Source of the DNA: Eggerthellaceae bacterium UBA5808
GTDB lineage: Bacteria; Actinomycetota; Coriobacteriia; Coriobacteriales; Eggerthellaceae
Assembly: GCA_002417975.1 (NCBI GenBank)
Contig: DIDE01000014.1
Span: forward strand, 1-8,357
Direction of reading: 5' to 3'
DNA length: 8,357 nucleotides
Below are positions 5,954-8,357 of the stretch, one piece after another (position 1 is the first letter of the stretch; every line of letters starts with the position of its first letter). A program made the position numbers and the translations under genes. The notes beneath the pieces were generated by a model that did no database searches, was not told the origin of the DNA, and worked only from the letters and a program-made list of their open reading frames with translations.

Positions 5954-8357
5954 ATGAAGACCTTTAATCATATATGCTCAAGCGCGAAGGTATCCTTACT
6001 TGTCTTTGCTCTTCTATTCGCGGTGTCTTGGTGTGCATTTTCATTTAGCCCAACTCAACCGAACTCGTATGCCGATACAGATAATACGCTGACGGTTCAG
6101 ACTACGAGTATTTTCGATAATAAGCCGCTCGCTAAAGTTACGCTTTCGAGTTCGTCGACTGTATTAGGCGCTGCGCAGACCATGCAATTTACGCTTGCGC
6201 CGCAAAATAGTTCACCTGCGGCGACGACGCCGACTGGGAGCGCGACATTTGCGGCGGGGTCTGCGGCGGGTGCAACAGCGGCTATCGATTTTGGGTCAAT
6301 TTCTTTTAGCAGACCAGGTAACTATACCTATACGGTTACGCGTGTTGCCAGTGATGGATCGATTATTACGACAGCAACGGATGCACAAACGGTAACCGTG
6401 GTTGTTGTATCTGATAGTGATAACAATTTGGCTGTTTCGGGTATAACAACAGCGGACCCGGCTGATGTTGTATCGACCTATAAAGAGATCATTGACTGTA
6501 CGTCAGCAGGGCATGCACTAAGTAATAATACAGGAACAACATTAGCACCTGTTTATAGTGTTCCTGATGGTTGGGTCCATCGTTATAGCGTGGCCGATGT
6601 CGAGAACGGATCGATAACTGTTACTGCAACAGGGATTCCGTCTGATGCGGTAATCCTTGGGCAATCCTTTGGAGCTTATAAGTTCAGAGGGAATGAGAAT
6701 GATGATGTTACTCCTGATACGGGGACGGTTAATGCGAGCGGCACGTCAGATATATTCTCGACCGCATTAGATGCGCAAAATAACAGAGTACTCTCAGGGA
6801 CAATTCCTTTGAGCACGAAAGCCGAACTAAGCTTATCGCAAGGACCTTTGTATGTCTTATGGTATAACGTGTCATTCTATAAGACCTTTCAAACATTTTA
6901 TATGTATTACAAAGTTACCTATATGCAGTCTCAATATACGAGCCTTAACGGGGGAATCAATCTAGCGGGCACGTCATCTCCAACGACGTTTGACAATGTG
7001 TTTATAGGGTCAACGACTGCAAGTAATAACTCCTCAAATACTGCCGCATCCGATACCAATGCAGGGACAAGCCCCTCAACGCCGGTAAGTACGTTGGACC
7101 ATGCAAAGAGCTTGCTCAAGAATGGCGGTACGCTATGGTCGGTAGGGCCAATTGATGTGTCTAATGCACAGACGCTCAATTTATCGAATAAAGCTGCGAA
7201 TGGCGCCGATCCTGGAATGCTCAAACGGTGGGATGGCACGACGGTTTCGTTTACTAATACGAACGATACCGCTGCGTATACGGGTGCAATATTTACCGTG
7301 CAATCGCAAGGGGTGCTGACACTTTCAAACATTGTTATTGACGGAAACAAAGCTAATGTTACTGCAGTTGCGTCAATCATGGGCGTATCAGGTGGGCAAG
7401 TCGCTCTTAAGAGTGGAACAGTGCTCAAAAATAACAAGATGGTAAATGCTTCAAATAATGCTACAGGTGCAATTACTCTTTTTGGGGGAGTAGTTACCAT
7501 GGAAGACGGGGCAAGCATTCAGGATAATTGGGGTGGACAAACTGGAGCGATTTATTCCTACCCAAATGCTGGCACTTCGACGATAACTATCAAGGGTGGA
7601 ACGATCAGCGGCAATGTGGGCGGAGCAGCTGGTGCGATTTTCCTCTTTAAAGGTGCAACGACTACCGACATACAGGGTGGATCCATTACAGGAAATGTTG
7701 CCACGAACGAAGGTGGATGTGGCGCGATTTCGGCATCTAAGGTTTTCGGCGCCACGGGAGCTATAACGCTCGAAGACCAAGCTGATATTGAAGGAAATGC
7801 AAGTACAGGGACAACTACAGCGTTAAGTGTCGCAAGTTCCGGTGGTATTTTTGATGATTCAACAGTATCGATTACGCTTTCGGGCAATGCTAAAGTAACG
7901 AACAATACAAATGGTGCTACCTGGTCGGAAACGACAGGTTTGCAGGCGGGAACGACTGCGTCTAATCTTTCTTTTGGGTCTGGTGTTGCTGCGCAAGTTG
8001 ATAAAGCATTGAATGCTACGGCGCACATTGGCGTAACGACGGTAGCTGCCGATCATGTAAAAGGGCATGTCTTTGCGAATGGCCTTGGCTATACGGTGAC
8101 TGATAGCGATGCTACAGCTTTTTCTGACGACAATGCAACGAGCTTGGCTATTGAAAAAACGCCAAGCGAAAATTCGATTCGATTTGCGAATGTCGACAAG
8201 TTCGATAACGTATTTGTTGGCTCGACTACGGCGAGCGATAACTCCTCGCAGATTGCGGCATCAGATGCGGCGAGTGGAGCGAGTCCTTCAAAGGCAGTTA
8301 GCTCGTTTGCCCATGCAAAATCCTTACTTAATAAAGGTGGCACCATCTGGGTAGTTG
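5954..8357 (+). CDS. Giant beta-helix surface protein, N-terminal part (3' partial)
   Basis: The frame is open from ATG 5954 to the end of the window (801 codons). The signal peptide is probably cleaved after A40 (NSYA|D). Residues about 41-165 resemble the FctA/Spy0128 pilin isopeptide domain: MQFTLAP, then GSISFSRPGNYTYTV (114-128) and VTVVVV. The expected terminal NTY is STY here. Residues about 166-345 are unrecognised and end in a strongly aromatic stretch (6851-6937). A complete 404-residue beta-helix unit covers residues 346-749, and a second begins at 750. Each unit opens with DNVF(I/V)GSTTAS, an ASD..SG-like motif and AKSLL..GGT(I/L)W. The first 52 residues of the two units share 35 identities by manual count. 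By analogy with the paralogue ending at 1934, I expect further units, a SpaA-like domain and an LPXTG motif beyond the window. The likely role is a long stalk-like adhesin attached to the cell wall or to the pilus made by the genes just upstream. The ligand is unknown. Confidence 0.9.
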   Translation, partial: MKTFNHICSSAKVSLLVFALLFAVSWCAFSFSPTQPNSYADTDNTLTVQTTSIFDNKPLAKVTLSSSSTVLGAAQTMQFTLAPQNSSPAATTPTGSATFAAGSAAGATAAIDFGSISFSRPGNYTYTVTRVASDGSIITTATDAQTVTVVVVSDSDNNLAVSGITTADPADVVSTYKEIIDCTSAGHALSNNTGTTLAPVYSVPDGWVHRYSVADVENGSITVTATGIPSDAVILGQSFGAYKFRGNENDDVTPDTGTVNASGTSDIFSTALDAQNNRVLSGTIPLSTKAELSLSQGPLYVLWYNVSFYKTFQTFYMYYKVTYMQSQYTSLNGGINLAGTSSPTTFDNVFIGSTTASNNSSNTAASDTNAGTSPSTPVSTLDHAKSLLKNGGTLWSVGPIDVSNAQTLNLSNKAANGADPGMLKRWDGTTVSFTNTNDTAAYTGAIFTVQSQGVLTLSNIVIDGNKANVTAVASIMGVSGGQVALKSGTVLKNNKMVNASNNATGAITLFGGVVTMEDGASIQDNWGGQTGAIYSYPNAGTSTITIKGGTISGNVGGAAGAIFLFKGATTTDIQGGSITGNVATNEGGCGAISASKVFGATGAITLEDQADIEGNASTGTTTALSVASSGGIFDDSTVSITLSGNAKVTNNTNGATWSETTGLQAGTTASNLSFGSGVAAQVDKALNATAHIGVTTVAADHVKGHVFANGLGYTVTDSDATAFSDDNATSLAIEKTPSENSIRFANVDKFDNVFVGSTTASDNSSQIAASDAASGASPSKAVSSFAHAKSLLNKGGTIWVV
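6989..8200 (+). repeat. Complete 404-aa beta-helix repeat unit 1 of the second giant gene
   Basis: The unit runs from FDNVFIGS to the residue before the next FDNVFVGS (1212 bases). About 7391-7909 holds six rungs: KSGTVLKNN, EDGASIQDN, KGGTISGN, QGGSITGN, EDQADIEGN and SGNAKVTNN. Several are followed by GG..GAI. This is the same logic as the GGA(I/L/V) and FxxN repeats of beta-helical autotransporter passenger proteins. The unit is homologous to 87-1301 but has one cysteine instead of nine. Confidence 0.87.
8201..8357 (+). repeat. Start of beta-helix repeat unit 2 (cut by the window end)
   Basis: 52 residues are visible. They align without gaps with the unit at 6989 (35 of 52 identical by manual count) and with the unit at 87 (34 of 52). 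This proves that the second giant gene carries tandem units. Confidence 0.87.

Noticed and set aside
6195..6395. Arg-rich 66-residue frame on the + strand
   Set aside because: It is an out-of-frame reading of the FctA-like domain of the second giant gene; its composition is an artefact of the GCG/ACG-rich codons there.
6931..7518. Long reverse-strand open frames (also 7558-8028, 737-1099, 2991-3401)
   Set aside because: They lie opposite well-supported repeat-protein and pilin genes, have no ribosome binding sites or recognisable domains, and reflect the biased codons of Thr/Ser/Ala/Gly-rich proteins.
87..8200. Homologous recombination between the two giant genes deleting the pilins
   Set aside because: The direct orientation would allow it, but by eye the DNA of the two units shares only short identical runs, too diverged for efficient recombination. 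It remains possible only if other units outside the window are more alike.
1..8357. CRISPR array, tRNA, rRNA or insertion sequence
   Set aside because: No short regularly spaced repeats, cloverleaf, transposase frame or terminal inverted repeats were seen. The repetitiveness is protein-level tandem repetition.

Overview
The window reads as part of a cell-surface adhesin and sortase-assembled pilus locus of a Gram-positive bacterium. Every gene is on the + strand. Every protein whose N-terminus is visible has a signal peptide, and every protein whose C-terminus is visible ends in an LPXTG-type cell-wall sorting signal (LPYTG, LPNTG, LPQTG). The pairing of SpaA-type pilins with very large parallel beta-helix LPXTG proteins, together with mid-range base composition by eye, makes me suspect an actinobacterium of the Coriobacteriia (Atopobium/Lancefieldella/Olsenella type). 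That is an inference from style, not a proven assignment.

Layout: (1) Bases 1-1934 are the 3' end of a large gene. They hold the end of one repeat unit, one complete ~405-residue beta-helix unit, a SpaA-like domain and LPYTG. (2) Bases 1935-2345 are a 411-bp gap with a strong Rho-independent terminator (2069-2103), followed by a promoter/leader zone rich in palindromes. (3) Bases 2346-4142 encode a 598-aa three-domain SpaA-type pilin with a YPK pilin motif and LPNTG, probably the shaft subunit. (4) Bases 4265-5812 encode a second, 515-aa YPK/LPQTG pilin with six ectodomain cysteines. (5) Bases 5954-8357 are the 5' part of a second giant protein that runs off the window. It has a signal peptide, an FctA/Spy0128-like pilin domain, an unrecognised aromatic-rich region, one complete 404-residue beta-helix unit and the start of another. 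This unit is clearly homologous to the unit in the first gene.

Two paralogous giant beta-solenoid adhesins therefore flank a pair of pilins. The likely picture is that a class C sortase, not present in this window, polymerises one or both pilins through the YPK lysine and the LPXTG threonine. The giant proteins would be attached to the pilus or anchored by a housekeeping sortase as long stalk-like adhesins. No terminator is visible between the pilins and the second giant gene, so these three genes may be one transcription unit. The terminator at 2069-2103 separates them from the first giant gene.

The three intergenic gaps share short motifs (TGCATAGG, then GGATAAGC or GGATAAAC). The leaders of the first pilin and the second giant gene share an ATTGACGAG...GGATAAGCA pair that differs by a 33-bp insertion. 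No tRNA, rRNA, CRISPR array, transposase or reverse-strand gene was found.
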